Positions 8,795-17,118 of a stretch of DNA of 35,131 nucleotides are shown here, one piece after another. The stretch spans positions 1 to 35,131 of the forward strand of contig JAIMAE010000015.1 in the NCBI GenBank assembly GCA_023512105.1, written 5' to 3'. The notes beneath the pieces are model-generated. The model was not told the origin of the DNA and did not search any database. It saw only the letters and a list, made by a program, of their open reading frames with translations. Source of the DNA: Bacillota bacterium (GTDB lineage Bacteria; Bacillota; Sulfobacillia; Sulfobacillales; Sulfobacillaceae). The position numbers were made by a program, and so were the translations under genes. Within the stretch, counting starts at the first letter, position 1. Each line of letters opens with the position of its first letter.

Positions 8795-10690
8795 GATGGG
8801 GCGGCTGAGCGGGCGATGGCGCCTTCCTCCTTGGGGCAGGCGAGCCCCCCGGGAAAGAAAGGCTTGATGCCACAGCACCAACATCAGGAGCGCGTAGAGC
8901 TTGCGGCCGGCGGCCGACCCCTCCGGCCTTACCGAGGTGGCCAAGCGGGATACCAAGGCGGGGTCGTACCAACCTAGGCCCAGGGCCGCGGAGTCGGTCA
9001 GCACCTCCACCGCCAAGGGGGCGAGCGACTCCTTGAGCCACAACCCGAGTGGCGTGGGAAATCCCCGCTTTGGGCGCCGAGCCAACTCAGGGTGGCGCTT
9101 TCTGACCGCCCGGCGCAAGACCCGCTTGTGTTCGGTGCCGCGCAGCAGGAAAGAGGGAGGGAGCCTCCAGGCCCATTCCACCACCCGGTGATCTAAGTAG
9201 GGGACGCGCACTTCCAGCCCGTAGGCCATCCCAATGCGGTCGGTCTTCAGCAAGGCGTCGTCGGCCAAATACCACAACAGGTCGAACGCCAACATCTGCT
9301 TCAGACGGGGGCAGGCGGCTAAGTCGGAGAAGAGCGCTTGCACTTCTTCGGTCGCCGGGGCGGAGGAGAGGCCAAACTCTCCGGGGTCGGCAAAGGTGAC
9401 TCCGACCCCCCGGTAACTCTCGCCGGGAGCGCGCAGTGCGGCCATCAGCCGACGGCTTCCCCACCGTTGCGAAGACAGCCAGCGCCGGGCTAAGCCTAGG
9501 CGAGCTAACAGCCGGGCCCAAGGGTACAGCCGGGAGAGCCACTGCGCCTCCCGGTAGTGCGGATAGCCGGCCAACACTTCGTCGGCTCCCTCTCCGGAGA
9601 GCATCACCGTCAGCCCGGCTCCGGCCGCCCGGGCCGCCACCGCCTCGAAACTGAAGACGGTGGGGTCGCCGAGCGGCTCGTCCAGCCGCTCGGCCATGGA
9701 TTGCAGCGCCGTCAGGTCAGGCGCCGGCAACCCCGCGGTAACCCAGGGCAGGTGCAGCGCTTCGGCCAAGGCCTGGGCCTGGGAGGCCTCGTCGTAGGCG
9801 GCTCCCCACTCCCCGCTGTCGAGGATGACCGCCACCGGTCGCGAGCCGGGATGGCGCACCGCCTCGGAGGCCAACCACCCGGAGTCGACTCCCGCCGAGA
9901 GGAAAATCCCTACCCGCCGCTCTCCGACCAAATGGTCCCGGACCACCGTCTCCCAGAGCGCGGCAAATTCCTCCGCCGCCTCTTCCAAACCCAGCTGGGG
10001 GGAGCGTTCCGGCTCAGGAGAGAGGCGCCACCACCGATGGCGGCGAACCTCTCCATCCTGGTCGATCTGCCAGTAGTGGCCCGGCAGGACCTTGTCCACC
10101 CCAAAGAGCAAGGTGTGAGGGGCTGGCACAAAGCGGTAGCTGAGATAGTGGGGAATCAGTTCGTGCCGGAGGCGGGGAGGAAACCCCGGCTGTCCTATAA
10201 ATGCCTTCAACTCCGAGGCAAACCGCCATTGGCCAGGTTGCGACCAGACGTAGAGCGGTTTAATTCCCAGGCGATCGCGGGCTAAGTACAGCCGCCCTTC
10301 CCTGCGGTCGTAAATCGCGATGGCGAACATCCCCACCAACCGGTCTAACATCGCCATGCCGTACTCTTCGTATAGATGAGGAAGGATGGCCCCGTCGCTC
10401 TCTCCCTCGAGGCGGTGCCCGCGCTTAAGCAACAGGAGACGAAGCTCCCGGTGGTTGTAGATCTCGCCGTTGAACACCGCCGCCACCAGCCCATCTTCAG
10501 ACCGGTAGGGACCCGCGGGGTCGCCCCGGCCTTGAACCGCCAGCCTGGCCACCCCAAAGGCCAGGAACCGGTCCTCCACCGTCCATCGCGTCCCGTCCGG
10601 TCCGCGGTGGCGCAACGCCTCCAACATCGCCCCGACCTCTCCGCCGGCGTGATGCGCCCCTTGTCCCGCCACCCCCGCGATTCCGCACAC
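8789..10690 (-). CDS. asnB: Glutamine-hydrolysing asparagine synthetase (or AsnB-like amidotransferase)
   Basis: About 633 residues. Translation begins at a GTG (10690) giving V-C-G-I-A-G, so processing exposes Cys as the N-terminal nucleophile of a class II glutamine amidotransferase; GGGGAGGG precedes it. The glutaminase domain shows RHRGPDG (near residues 29-35), NGEIYNHRELR and the GESDGAI segment. The synthetase domain has LSAGVDSG as its PP-loop, a small departure from the usual SGGxDS, then GEGADEVLAGY. The usual reaction is ATP-dependent aspartate to asparagine using glutamine ammonia. AsnB paralogs also amidate surface polysaccharides or act in sporulation (AsnO), and sequence alone does not decide. 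The frame stays open upstream to 11146 only because the DNA is GC-rich; that part lacks family similarity and lies before the Cys. Confidence 0.9.
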   Translation of the reverse strand: MCGIAGVAGQGAHHAGGEVGAMLEALRHRGPDGTRWTVEDRFLAFGVARLAVQGRGDPAGPYRSEDGLVAAVFNGEIYNHRELRLLLLKRGHRLEGESDGAILPHLYEEYGMAMLDRLVGMFAIAIYDRREGRLYLARDRLGIKPLYVWSQPGQWRFASELKAFIGQPGFPPRLRHELIPHYLSYRFVPAPHTLLFGVDKVLPGHYWQIDQDGEVRRHRWWRLSPEPERSPQLGLEEAAEEFAALWETVVRDHLVGERRVGIFLSAGVDSGWLASEAVRHPGSRPVAVILDSGEWGAAYDEASQAQALAEALHLPWVTAGLPAPDLTALQSMAERLDEPLGDPTVFSFEAVAARAAGAGLTVMLSGEGADEVLAGYPHYREAQWLSRLYPWARLLARLGLARRWLSSQRWGSRRLMAALRAPGESYRGVGVTFADPGEFGLSSAPATEEVQALFSDLAACPRLKQMLAFDLLWYLADDALLKTDRIGMAYGLEVRVPYLDHRVVEWAWRLPPSFLLRGTEHKRVLRRAVRKRHPELARRPKRGFPTPLGLWLKESLAPLAVEVLTDSAALGLGWYDPALVSRLATSVRPEGSAAGRKLYALLMLVLWHQAFLSRGARLPQGGRRHRPLSRPIL

Positions 10691-11029
10691 TCCAAAGCTC
10701 CCTCCCCGAAAGCCGCTGCAAAAACCGTTTTTACGGTATGGGCGGCGGCTGTGAACGGGTTGAGATGAAGATAAAGGGTGTCTTAAGGGAACGGGGTGTC
10801 GGCCGACCATCGAAGGTCCCAACCCGCGCCTGGACGTGGGGGCGTGGGCGCGGCAAGGTCTCGCAGCGCCTCGGACCTGCCGGCATGGCCACAAGGGGCG
10901 CGCGCCCTGAGCCTGGTGCGACCGGGTGGCCCGCCTCCACCCGGTGCGGCCGGCCTCGGCCGGTGGCCCTGGAGGGGTGAGGTAGGTGCAACCAGCTGAC
11001 TTTTCCGGCCAGCAGGGGACACGCGAAAG
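10691..11029 (-). other. Non-coding leader region of asnB with several GC hairpins
   Basis: About 340 bases lie between the hairpin after the NiCoT gene and asnB, with no convincing gene. Going toward asnB there are inverted repeats: CCGGCC/GGCCGG near 10950-10963; ACCGGGTGG (10921-10929) with CCACCCGGT (10937-10945) around a 7-base loop; and a 12-base palindrome GGGCGCGCGCCC near 10905-10916. I could not match these to a T-box (no T-box consensus GGTGGNACCGCG) or any other known leader. Confidence 0.4.
10720..10732. repeat. Inverted repeat AAAAAC-C-GTTTTT just upstream of asnB
   Basis: Six-base arms separated by one base, an AT island in very GC-rich DNA, centred about 36 bases before the asnB GTG. 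The position suits an operator or part of a core promoter, but no specific regulator can be named. Confidence 0.35.
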
Positions 11030-11052
11030 CGCGCCGGCAGACACCCGGCGCG
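11030..11052 (-). terminator. Hairpin after the NiCoT gene, possible terminator
   Basis: CGCGCCGG and CCGGCGCG pair perfectly over 8 bases around a 7-base loop, starting 24 bases after the NiCoT stop. On the minus strand only CTTTC follows, so the U-tract is poor; termination may be partial or Rho-dependent. Confidence 0.4.
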
Positions 11053-11075
11053 TTCGCCAGAGCCTGGGCTCGCGG

Positions 11076-12173
11076 TTAGAGACCTGGCCCTTCTTCCGGC
11101 GACAGTTTTCGCATCTGCTCCGTCCAGCGCTCCTCGATCCGCCCATAGCGCCAGACCGCCAGGGCCACCGCCCAGGTCAGCACAAACAACCCGACGATGT
11201 AGAAGCCGGCTTGGTTGATGTTGAAGTTGGCTATCCATCCCCAAAGCCCGCCGTTTAAACCGAGCTCGCCGCCCACCACCGAGGCCAGTTCAATGGTGCC
11301 GATGCCCAAGGCCACCGCCACCGAAAGCCCAGTGACGGCGAGATTGTAGTAAATCTTGCGCACCGGCTTGGCAAACGCCCAGCCGTAAGCCACATTCATA
11401 AACGTCCCATCCAGGGTGTCAAAGAGGCTCATCCCGGCGGCAAACAAGATGGGCAGGGCCAAGATGGCGTACCAGGGCAGGCGCGAGGCCGCGGCTCCCC
11501 CGGCCAGGAACAACAGCGCCACCTCGCTGGCGGTATCAAACCCTAACCCAAACAAGACCCCCACGGGGTACATCTGCCATTCCCGGGTAATGGTGCGCAT
11601 CAAGCGGCCCAACACCCGATTAATCGCGCCCCGCGCGTCCAACAGGGCCTCGAGTTCCTGTTCCTGGTACCGCCCCCGCCACATGGCCCGGGTTACCCGC
11701 ACGATGCCTGACAACGTGACCAGGTTGATGGTGGCAATCAGGTACAAGAAGAAGGCGGAGATCAGCGTACCTAAGATCCCCAACTCGTCGTTGATCGGGC
11801 CGTGGGTCCAAGCCGCCGCGGCCTGGACCCCGAGGGCCAAGACGGCGGACAGGCCAAAGACGATAGTGGAGTGGCCCAAGGAGAAAAAGAAGCCGACCGC
11901 CAACGGCCGCCGCCCGTCGTTGATCAGCTTGCGGGTGGTGTTGTCGATGGCGGAGATGTGGTCAGCGTCAAACGCGTGACGCACGCCCAAGGTGTAGGCG
12001 GTCAGGGCCAGGCCCAAACCAAACACCTTAGTTCCGACAAAATAGTGATGCGGCATCACCAGCGCCCACACGATGGCAAACCCAACCACGTGCAGGGCCA
12101 AAATCACCAAGCCAATGGCGGTGAGTCGTAGCCGCTCCCCAAGGCTAAGCGGGGGTTGGTGGCGAAGGTTCAT
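11076..12173 (-). CDS. NiCoT-family high-affinity nickel/cobalt permease
   Basis: A 365-residue inner-membrane permease of the NixA/HoxN/NhlF family, with about eight hydrophobic helices. The NiCoT signatures are present: RHAFDADHISAIDN in helix 2, which carries the metal-selecting His/Asp residues, FSLGHSTIVF, LGFDTASEVALL, and GMSLFDTLDG. Nickel versus cobalt preference cannot be decided from sequence. The upstream regulator has a Nur-type box, which favours nickel and enzymes such as hydrogenase or urease (inference). I prefer the ATG at 12173, with AAGGGG about 12 bases upstream, over the ATG at 12203, which has no usable ribosome binding site. The regulator gene ends 50 bases upstream, so the two are probably one transcript. 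Confidence 0.95.
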   Translation of the reverse strand: MNLRHQPPLSLGERLRLTAIGLVILALHVVGFAIVWALVMPHHYFVGTKVFGLGLALTAYTLGVRHAFDADHISAIDNTTRKLINDGRRPLAVGFFFSLGHSTIVFGLSAVLALGVQAAAAWTHGPINDELGILGTLISAFFLYLIATINLVTLSGIVRVTRAMWRGRYQEQELEALLDARGAINRVLGRLMRTITREWQMYPVGVLFGLGFDTASEVALLFLAGGAAASRLPWYAILALPILFAAGMSLFDTLDGTFMNVAYGWAFAKPVRKIYYNLAVTGLSVAVALGIGTIELASVVGGELGLNGGLWGWIANFNINQAGFYIVGLFVLTWAVALAVWRYGRIEERWTEQMRKLSPEEGPGL

Positions 12174-12223
12174 CGAGGTCTCATCCCCTTGAAGAAGATC
12201 CATCCCTGGTGGGGACCGGCCGC

Positions 12224-12673
12224 CTACTGCGGCTCATCGCATCGCTCGGCGCGGTCGCGGCAGCGCGGGCACAGCCCCGCTCCTCCCAGCTGCACGCCGA
12301 ACCATAGCGCCTCTGGTTCTACGGCCAATTTGACCAGCTGATTGACTTGCTCCCAGAGCCCAGGCGGGAAATGCTGGACTTCGCCGCACCGGCTGCAGAC
12401 CCAGTGTCCATGCTCGTCGGCCCGGCCTTCCACCACCCGCACCCCGTTGGGCAGTCGGGACTCTCCGGCCAATCCCGCCTCGGTCAAGGCCTGCACGACT
12501 CGGTAGAGCGTCGAGAGCTCGATTTCCGGCGCGGACTCCTGCACCCGTCGCCACAACTCTTCCATGGTGTAGTGACGCCCGGACTGAGCCAGTACCCCCA
12601 GCACCAAGGTGCGGGGCAAGGTCGCCCGCAAGCCGCGTTTATGTAGTTGCTTCTCTACGTTGTATCGTTCCAT
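12224..12673 (-). CDS. Fur-family metalloregulator, probably Nur-like (nickel-responsive)
   Basis: About 149 residues from the ATG at 12673 (MERYNVEKQL). The N-terminal winged helix matches Fur proteins (HYTMEELWRRVQ, then STLYRVVQALTEAGL). The C-terminal dimerisation domain has EHGHWVCSRCGEVQHF and, near the end, CPRC, the two CxxC pairs that bind structural zinc. The fold is shared by Fur, Zur, PerR and Nur, so the protein alone does not give the metal. Context does: the next gene is a NiCoT permease, and the promoter contains TTGCGT-N5-TTGCAA, close to the Streptomyces Nur box TTGCAA-N5-TTGCAA. Autoregulation is likely, because the box covers the -10. An in-frame start nine codons upstream exists, but it would place the promoter inside the gene. 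Confidence 0.88.
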   Translation of the reverse strand: MERYNVEKQLHKRGLRATLPRTLVLGVLAQSGRHYTMEELWRRVQESAPEIELSTLYRVVQALTEAGLAGESRLPNGVRVVEGRADEHGHWVCSRCGEVQHFPPGLWEQVNQLVKLAVEPEALWFGVQLGGAGLCPRCRDRAERCDEPQ

Positions 12674-12674
12674 A

Positions 12675-12691
12675 TTGCAAATCGTACGCAA
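12675..12691. promoter_or_regulatory. Nur-type operator
   Basis: Plus strand TTGCAA-ATCGT-ACGCAA; on the minus strand TTGCGT-ACGAT-TTGCAA. This matches 10 of 12 defined bases of the Nur consensus TTGCAA-N5-TTGCAA. It overlaps the -10 hexamer and abuts the start codon of the Fur-family gene, the expected place for metal-dependent repression. Confidence 0.6.
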
Positions 12692-12709
12692 AAAGACCAC
12701 TCACGTCAA
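12681..12709 (-). promoter_or_regulatory. Promoter of the regulator-NiCoT operon
   Basis: Minus strand TTGACG (12709-12704), 17-base spacer, TACGAT (12686-12681). The predicted start of transcription falls at about 12673-12675, on or next to the ATG at 12673, so the regulator may be translated from a leaderless message; no GGAGG precedes the ATG. Confidence 0.55.
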
Positions 12710-12766
12710 GAGTTTTTTGGATCAAAGTATTAGAGGGGGATAAAGGACTATCTAGGCTTGGCGTGG

Positions 12767-14980
12767 TTAGAAGCGGCGAAGATAGGCGTCTAATCCCGTA
12801 GGTTCCAACAGCGGCCCCACCGCCTCGCCTTCGACCGCCTCGCAGCCAAGCCGCGCCAAGAGCTCCAAGCTTCGCGCATCGTCAACCCCGTCCGCCACCG
12901 CGGGCACCCCCAGCCTGCGGGCCAAGTCGATCACGCCGGCGACCAAGGCTTGGTCGCGAAGGTTGTCCAGGGCGGCCCGAGTCCACTCGGGGGCAATCTT
13001 GACCAAGGCCACCGGAAGGTGGCGCAAGGCCAGGAGGGATGCCGACCCTCCGCCGAAGGCATCCAAAGCCACCGCCACTCCCAACTCGGCCAAGGTTGCC
13101 ACCTGCTCCTGGGATTGAGTCAAGTCTCGCAAGGGGGCCGCCTCGGTCACCTCCACCACCAACCGCCCTCCCCATCCCGGCTCGGCTGGCGGGTTGAGCT
13201 CTCTGAGGTCTGACGGAAAGCGCGGGTCGAGAAAATAGTGGGCGCCTAAATTGACGTGGAGGTCAAGCGACCAGCCTTGCTCGCGCAGATGGATCGCCGC
13301 GCGCCGAGCCGCCTCCAGGACAAACCGGCCCAACGGGCGGGCCAGGCCGGCGGAGTCCAGCAAGGCTTCGGCCAACAGCTCCCCTTCCGGCCCGGCCGGC
13401 AGGATCTCCAAGGCGAAGGGCCGGTCCAGGGTCCCCGCCGACCCCAGGCGCACCAGCGGTCGAAATCGCACCTCCAGCCGCCCATCGGAGAGCCATTGGG
13501 CTGCCTGGTGGCGCACCCAGGTCTCATGGGCCACCTCCTCCTCCAAGGCGGCGCGATAGAGCTGGTATTGGTCTCGCCCCTGGTCCTTGGCCGCGTACAA
13601 GGCGAGGTCGGCGTGGCGCAACAAGCTGGAGGGGTCGCCAGCGTCGGTGGGGAAGTAGGTCATTCCCAGGCTGGCCGAGATGTAGACCGACTCCCCATCC
13701 AGCCGGAAGGGCAGGCGCAGGCCTTGGAGCAGGCGGCGAGCGATGGCGTCGAGTTCCTCGGCCCGATTCAGGCCGGTGAGCAGGACGGCAAACTCATCCC
13801 CGCCCATCCTCCCCACCCGGTCGGCTTGCCGCACCAGGGAGGTAATCCGTGCCGCCACCAGCTGCAACAGCCTGTCTCCGGCCTGGTGGCCCAAGGTGTC
13901 GTTGACGGACTTAAAGCCGTCCAAGTCCAGCATCCCCACCCCCACCCCGGTGGCCTGCCGGCGAGCTTGGTCGCAGGCCTGCCGCAACTGTTCAAAGAAG
14001 AGGCGGCGGTTGGCCAGGCCGGTCAACGGGTCGTAGAGCGCCAACTGCTCCAACTCGCGTTGGCGTTCAAAGGCTTCCAACCCAAGCCCCAAGCTCAAGG
14101 CGATGTGCTCCAACAGCTCTAACAGGGGCGCGGAGAAGAACTGGGGGTCGCGGGCCCGCACCCCCATCACCGCCACCACCTCCCCAAACCGCCGAATCGG
14201 GATGGCGGCCACGGCGCGGATGCCGTGGCGCCGATACTCTTGGAGCATAAACGCCAGCACCGGATCGCTCTCGACGTCGAGCGAAACCTCGGTGGTTCCC
14301 TCCCGAACCGCCTTGGCCGCCGGGGTCTGACCGGTCGGAGCGTTGGGGTCTAAGCTCAGATCGAGGTCCTCGTACAACGCTTCCAGGCCCGGCGTGGGAG
14401 CTGGAATCAGCCCGCGCAGGCGGCCTTCGGCCTGCTCCACCCACCCGATCCACACCAGCAGCGCACCGACCCGCCGCTCCAGCACCCGCGCCGCCGCCTG
14501 GAGCAGTTCGGAAGGCTCAAGGGCCGGATGCCGGGCCACCAGTTCGTTGACTTCGGCCAGAGCGGCGTAGAAGTCTCGAAGGCGCTCGGCCTCCCGTTGC
14601 GCCTGTTCGCGGTCGTTCACGGCCGAGATGATGCTCAGCAGCGCCAGTTCCCGACCTTGACGGTCCTTCAAGGGAATCTTGAAGGTGTGAAAGACCTGCT
14701 GGCCGAGCCGCTCGATGCTCTCGACCGGCCGCGCCCCCTCCCAGGCCGGATGGTCGGAGGCGGCGCAGGCGGAGGCCGCCTCCGGGCTTAGGAGCTCCCA
14801 GTCGGTCTTGCCTTTCCAGTCCCGGCCCTCAAGCCCAAACCACTGCAGCACCTGCTGGTTGGCAAACCGCCAACCACCGTTCCGGTCCTTCAACAAGACC
14901 CCGTAGGGCAGACTGCCAAGATGGCGCAACAACAAAATCCACGAGGCCAAAAGGTCGGGCTGCCTGCGCCGCCTGTGCAT
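12767..14980 (-). CDS. PAS-GAF-GGDEF-EAL protein; intact diguanylate cyclase, degenerate EAL
   Basis: About 737 residues, starting at the ATG at 14980 behind AGGAGG. Order of domains: a PAS-like sensor (about 10-120), a GAF-like domain (about 150-300), GGDEF (about 310-470) and EAL (about 480-735). The GGDEF site is RMGGDEF (Asp395), with an RxxD (RQAD) five residues before it, so it should make cyclic di-GMP and be product-inhibited through the I-site. The EAL domain has lost key residues: LEIL replaces EAL, DAFGGGSASL replaces DDFGTGxSSL, VKIA replaces LKID, and ADGVDD replaces AEGVE; only VEVTE looks normal. Phosphodiesterase activity is therefore unlikely. The protein is probably soluble, as no clear membrane segment or signal peptide is seen. 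It is a single-gene unit with its own promoter. Confidence 0.93.
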   Translation of the reverse strand: MHRRRRQPDLLASWILLLRHLGSLPYGVLLKDRNGGWRFANQQVLQWFGLEGRDWKGKTDWELLSPEAASACAASDHPAWEGARPVESIERLGQQVFHTFKIPLKDRQGRELALLSIISAVNDREQAQREAERLRDFYAALAEVNELVARHPALEPSELLQAAARVLERRVGALLVWIGWVEQAEGRLRGLIPAPTPGLEALYEDLDLSLDPNAPTGQTPAAKAVREGTTEVSLDVESDPVLAFMLQEYRRHGIRAVAAIPIRRFGEVVAVMGVRARDPQFFSAPLLELLEHIALSLGLGLEAFERQRELEQLALYDPLTGLANRRLFFEQLRQACDQARRQATGVGVGMLDLDGFKSVNDTLGHQAGDRLLQLVAARITSLVRQADRVGRMGGDEFAVLLTGLNRAEELDAIARRLLQGLRLPFRLDGESVYISASLGMTYFPTDAGDPSSLLRHADLALYAAKDQGRDQYQLYRAALEEEVAHETWVRHQAAQWLSDGRLEVRFRPLVRLGSAGTLDRPFALEILPAGPEGELLAEALLDSAGLARPLGRFVLEAARRAAIHLREQGWSLDLHVNLGAHYFLDPRFPSDLRELNPPAEPGWGGRLVVEVTEAAPLRDLTQSQEQVATLAELGVAVALDAFGGGSASLLALRHLPVALVKIAPEWTRAALDNLRDQALVAGVIDLARRLGVPAVADGVDDARSLELLARLGCEAVEGEAVGPLLEPTGLDAYLRRF

Positions 14981-15096
14981 GTAGGCGCGTCCTCCTCGCT
15001 CCGGCGCGTCCGCCGCGCGCAAAAACCTCCCAAAGAGGCGGGGTGTCCCAACGCAAACAGAGGATAAAAACCGCTCGGACTGAAAACTCCGTGCGG

Positions 15097-15125
15097 ATTG
15101 TAACACGAGCGGAGGGAAGCGTCAC
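15097..15125 (-). promoter_or_regulatory. Promoter of the GGDEF-EAL gene
   Basis: Minus strand GTGACG (15125-15120), 17-base spacer, TACAAT (15102-15097) preceded by TGT, i.e. an extended -10. It gives a leader of about 110 bases before the ATG at 14980 and follows the terminator of the prkA operon. Confidence 0.6.
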
Positions 15126-15149
15126 GTCCTGGGGGCGATTTGCGTGAGA

Positions 15150-15184
15150 CGAAAGATACCCGTCCAACCCAGGGGCTGGACGGG
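15150..15184 (-). terminator. Terminator after prkA
   Basis: Minus strand CCCGTCCA, 10-base loop, TGGACGGG: an 8-bp perfect stem directly after the prkA stop, followed by TATCTTTCGTC. It closes the yhbH-spoVR-prkA operon. Confidence 0.65.
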
Positions 15185-15190
15185 CCAGTC

Positions 15191-17092
15191 TTACTCGCGC
15201 TGCAAGAGGCTTCCGGCGTAGTCCAAGAGGGCCGCCGCGCAATGTTCACAGTAGCCGTCCTCGATCAGCCGCTCCTTGACCGCCTTCAGCTTTTCCTCCT
15301 GCTCCTTGTCCGGGGTCTTGGTGGAGGTGGTGGTGCGCACCAAATTGCGCACGTCGGCGAACAGCCGCCGCTCGATTCCTTCCTGCAGCCGGGGGTGAGA
15401 GTCCCATCGGAAGGGCCGCCCTTGGCGCGCGGCCGATCCGGCCTTGAGCAAGATCTCCTCCCGGAAGGCGCGGGCGGCCCCTTCGCTGACCCCGACTTGT
15501 TCCTCGATTTGGCGTAAGAAAGTCACGTCGGGCTCGCGCGGCTCTCCGGTGATGGGGTCCGCCACCTTGGTCTTCTGGATGTCCGCCTCGGCGTGGAGGA
15601 GGTAGTTTTCGAACAAGGTCTGAGCCGCCTGGTCAAAGGCATGGACAAACGCCTTCATCACCGTCTTCTTCACCGTCTTGTCGTATTCGCCCCGCACCAG
15701 CGCGATGAAATCGACCAGCCGCTGCTGATCTTCGCGCGTGTGATGGCTCAAGAAGCGCCCGGTTTCGGCAAAGGTCTTGGCCGCCCGCAAGTAGTCGATG
15801 GGATTGATGCACGGGCGAGCGGTTTGACCCATCGCATGGGTCAGCACGTTCATGGCGTCGCGGGGGGAGAGGCCGGTCAGCCCCTCCCGCGGGTCCTCCC
15901 GGCGAAGTTGCTGGACTTGGTGGTCGCTGTACTCCTTGATGCGGTCGCCGTTGTACAGTTTGGCCTTGTCCAGCAAGGTCAAGCTGGCGTCCTTGGGTTT
16001 AGACAGTCGAGACAACACCGAAAGCCAGGCCGCGGTCTCCAGCACGTGGGGGGCGATGTGGGTGTCGTGGAGCAGCCCCTCGGATAGCATCTTGCGGTAG
16101 ATCGCCACCTCATCGTCCACCTTGAGGGCATAGGGCAACTGCACCACGTAGACCCGGTTTTTCATCGCTTCGTTCTCGGGATTGGCGATGAACTTCTCGT
16201 ACTCGTGGAGGTTGCTGTGGGCGATCACCGTCTCGTCGGCGTAGATCAGCGCGTACCGCCCGGTCTTGATGTTTTGCTCCTGGGCCAAGGTCAACAACAG
16301 CGCCATGAAGTCGCGCGGCTGCTTCAGCCATTCCTGTTCTTCCATCAACCCGCGGTTGGCCACGTTAAACTCTCCATCAAACCGAAAAGCCCGGGGATCG
16401 GATTCCGACCCGTACTCCGCGATCTTGGAGAAGTCCAACGACCCGACCAGAAGCGCGGTGTCCAAATCCTTGGGGTCGCCAGGGGTAAAGGTCCCAATCC
16501 CCACCCGGTCGCGCTCCGAGAACAAGACCCGCTCCACCCGAAATTGCCTCCAGTCCTGTCCGCTGTCGCGCCACCGCCACTGGCAGAGCGGACAGAGGTC
16601 GCCCTCGATCACCACCCCGAGTTCTCGTTCCACCTCCGGCCGCAGCTCGTGCGGGATCAGGTGCAGCGGTTCTTCGTGCATCGGACAGCCCTTGATCCCG
16701 TAGAGCGCCCCCGCGTCGGTGCGGCTGTACAGTTCCAGTCCGCGCTTGAGATGGATCAACAGCGTGCTCTTGCCGGTGCCGGGCGGGCCGATGAGGAGCA
16801 GCACCCGCTTGCGCACGTCCATCCGCGCCGCCGCCGCCCGGAAATATTCCATGATGTCGCGAATTTGGGGAGCCAGGCTGAACAGCTTGCCATCGAAGAA
16901 CCGGTATTCCGGGCCGTCTTCGGTCTCCCTCACCCCGGCTTCCATGATCATGTCGTAGATGCGAGCATGGCTGAGTCGGGCCACCTTGGGCTGGCGGCGC
17001 ACGATGTCAAGGTACTCCTCGAACGATCCCTCCCAGTGTAGCCTTTGGGCCTGCTCGCGATAGGCGTTCAACCTTTCTGTGATCTCGTTCAT
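15191..17092 (-). CDS. prkA: PrkA-family serine protein kinase / AAA+ protein
   Basis: About 633 residues, matching the usual 630-640. The start is the ATG at 17092 with GAAGGAGGGG upstream. The N-terminal AAA+ part has a Walker A of GPPGTGKS near residues 106-113 and a CPxC (CPLC) zinc-like motif inside an insertion. The C-terminal third is the PrkA domain, ending in a YCEHC pair. Bacillus PrkA is needed for normal sporulation and has been described both as a serine kinase and as a Lon-like ATP-dependent protease; the E. coli homolog YeaG acts in stress responses. It follows spoVR by 26 bases and ends the operon. The substrate is unknown. Confidence 0.95.
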   Translation of the reverse strand: MNEITERLNAYREQAQRLHWEGSFEEYLDIVRRQPKVARLSHARIYDMIMEAGVRETEDGPEYRFFDGKLFSLAPQIRDIMEYFRAAAARMDVRKRVLLLIGPPGTGKSTLLIHLKRGLELYSRTDAGALYGIKGCPMHEEPLHLIPHELRPEVERELGVVIEGDLCPLCQWRWRDSGQDWRQFRVERVLFSERDRVGIGTFTPGDPKDLDTALLVGSLDFSKIAEYGSESDPRAFRFDGEFNVANRGLMEEQEWLKQPRDFMALLLTLAQEQNIKTGRYALIYADETVIAHSNLHEYEKFIANPENEAMKNRVYVVQLPYALKVDDEVAIYRKMLSEGLLHDTHIAPHVLETAAWLSVLSRLSKPKDASLTLLDKAKLYNGDRIKEYSDHQVQQLRREDPREGLTGLSPRDAMNVLTHAMGQTARPCINPIDYLRAAKTFAETGRFLSHHTREDQQRLVDFIALVRGEYDKTVKKTVMKAFVHAFDQAAQTLFENYLLHAEADIQKTKVADPITGEPREPDVTFLRQIEEQVGVSEGAARAFREEILLKAGSAARQGRPFRWDSHPRLQEGIERRLFADVRNLVRTTTSTKTPDKEQEEKLKAVKERLIEDGYCEHCAAALLDYAGSLLQRE

Positions 17093-17118
17093 GCTACCCC
17101 TCCTTCGTCTGGCCATTG

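Noticed and set aside
10723-10770. Sigma-E/sigma-K-like -10 (CATACCGT) before asnB, hinting at a sporulation AsnO
   Set aside because: The matching -35 elements are absent or wrongly spaced, so the call would rest on four bases.
10860-11029. Cobalamin riboswitch or T-box in the region between asnB and NiCoT
   Set aside because: Neither the B12-box nor the T-box consensus is present on either strand.
8789-11146. Asparagine synthetase read as a 785-residue protein
   Set aside because: The family N-terminus needs Cys at position 2 for glutaminase action; the GTG at 10690 gives this and has its own ribosome binding site. The upstream extension is a chance open frame.
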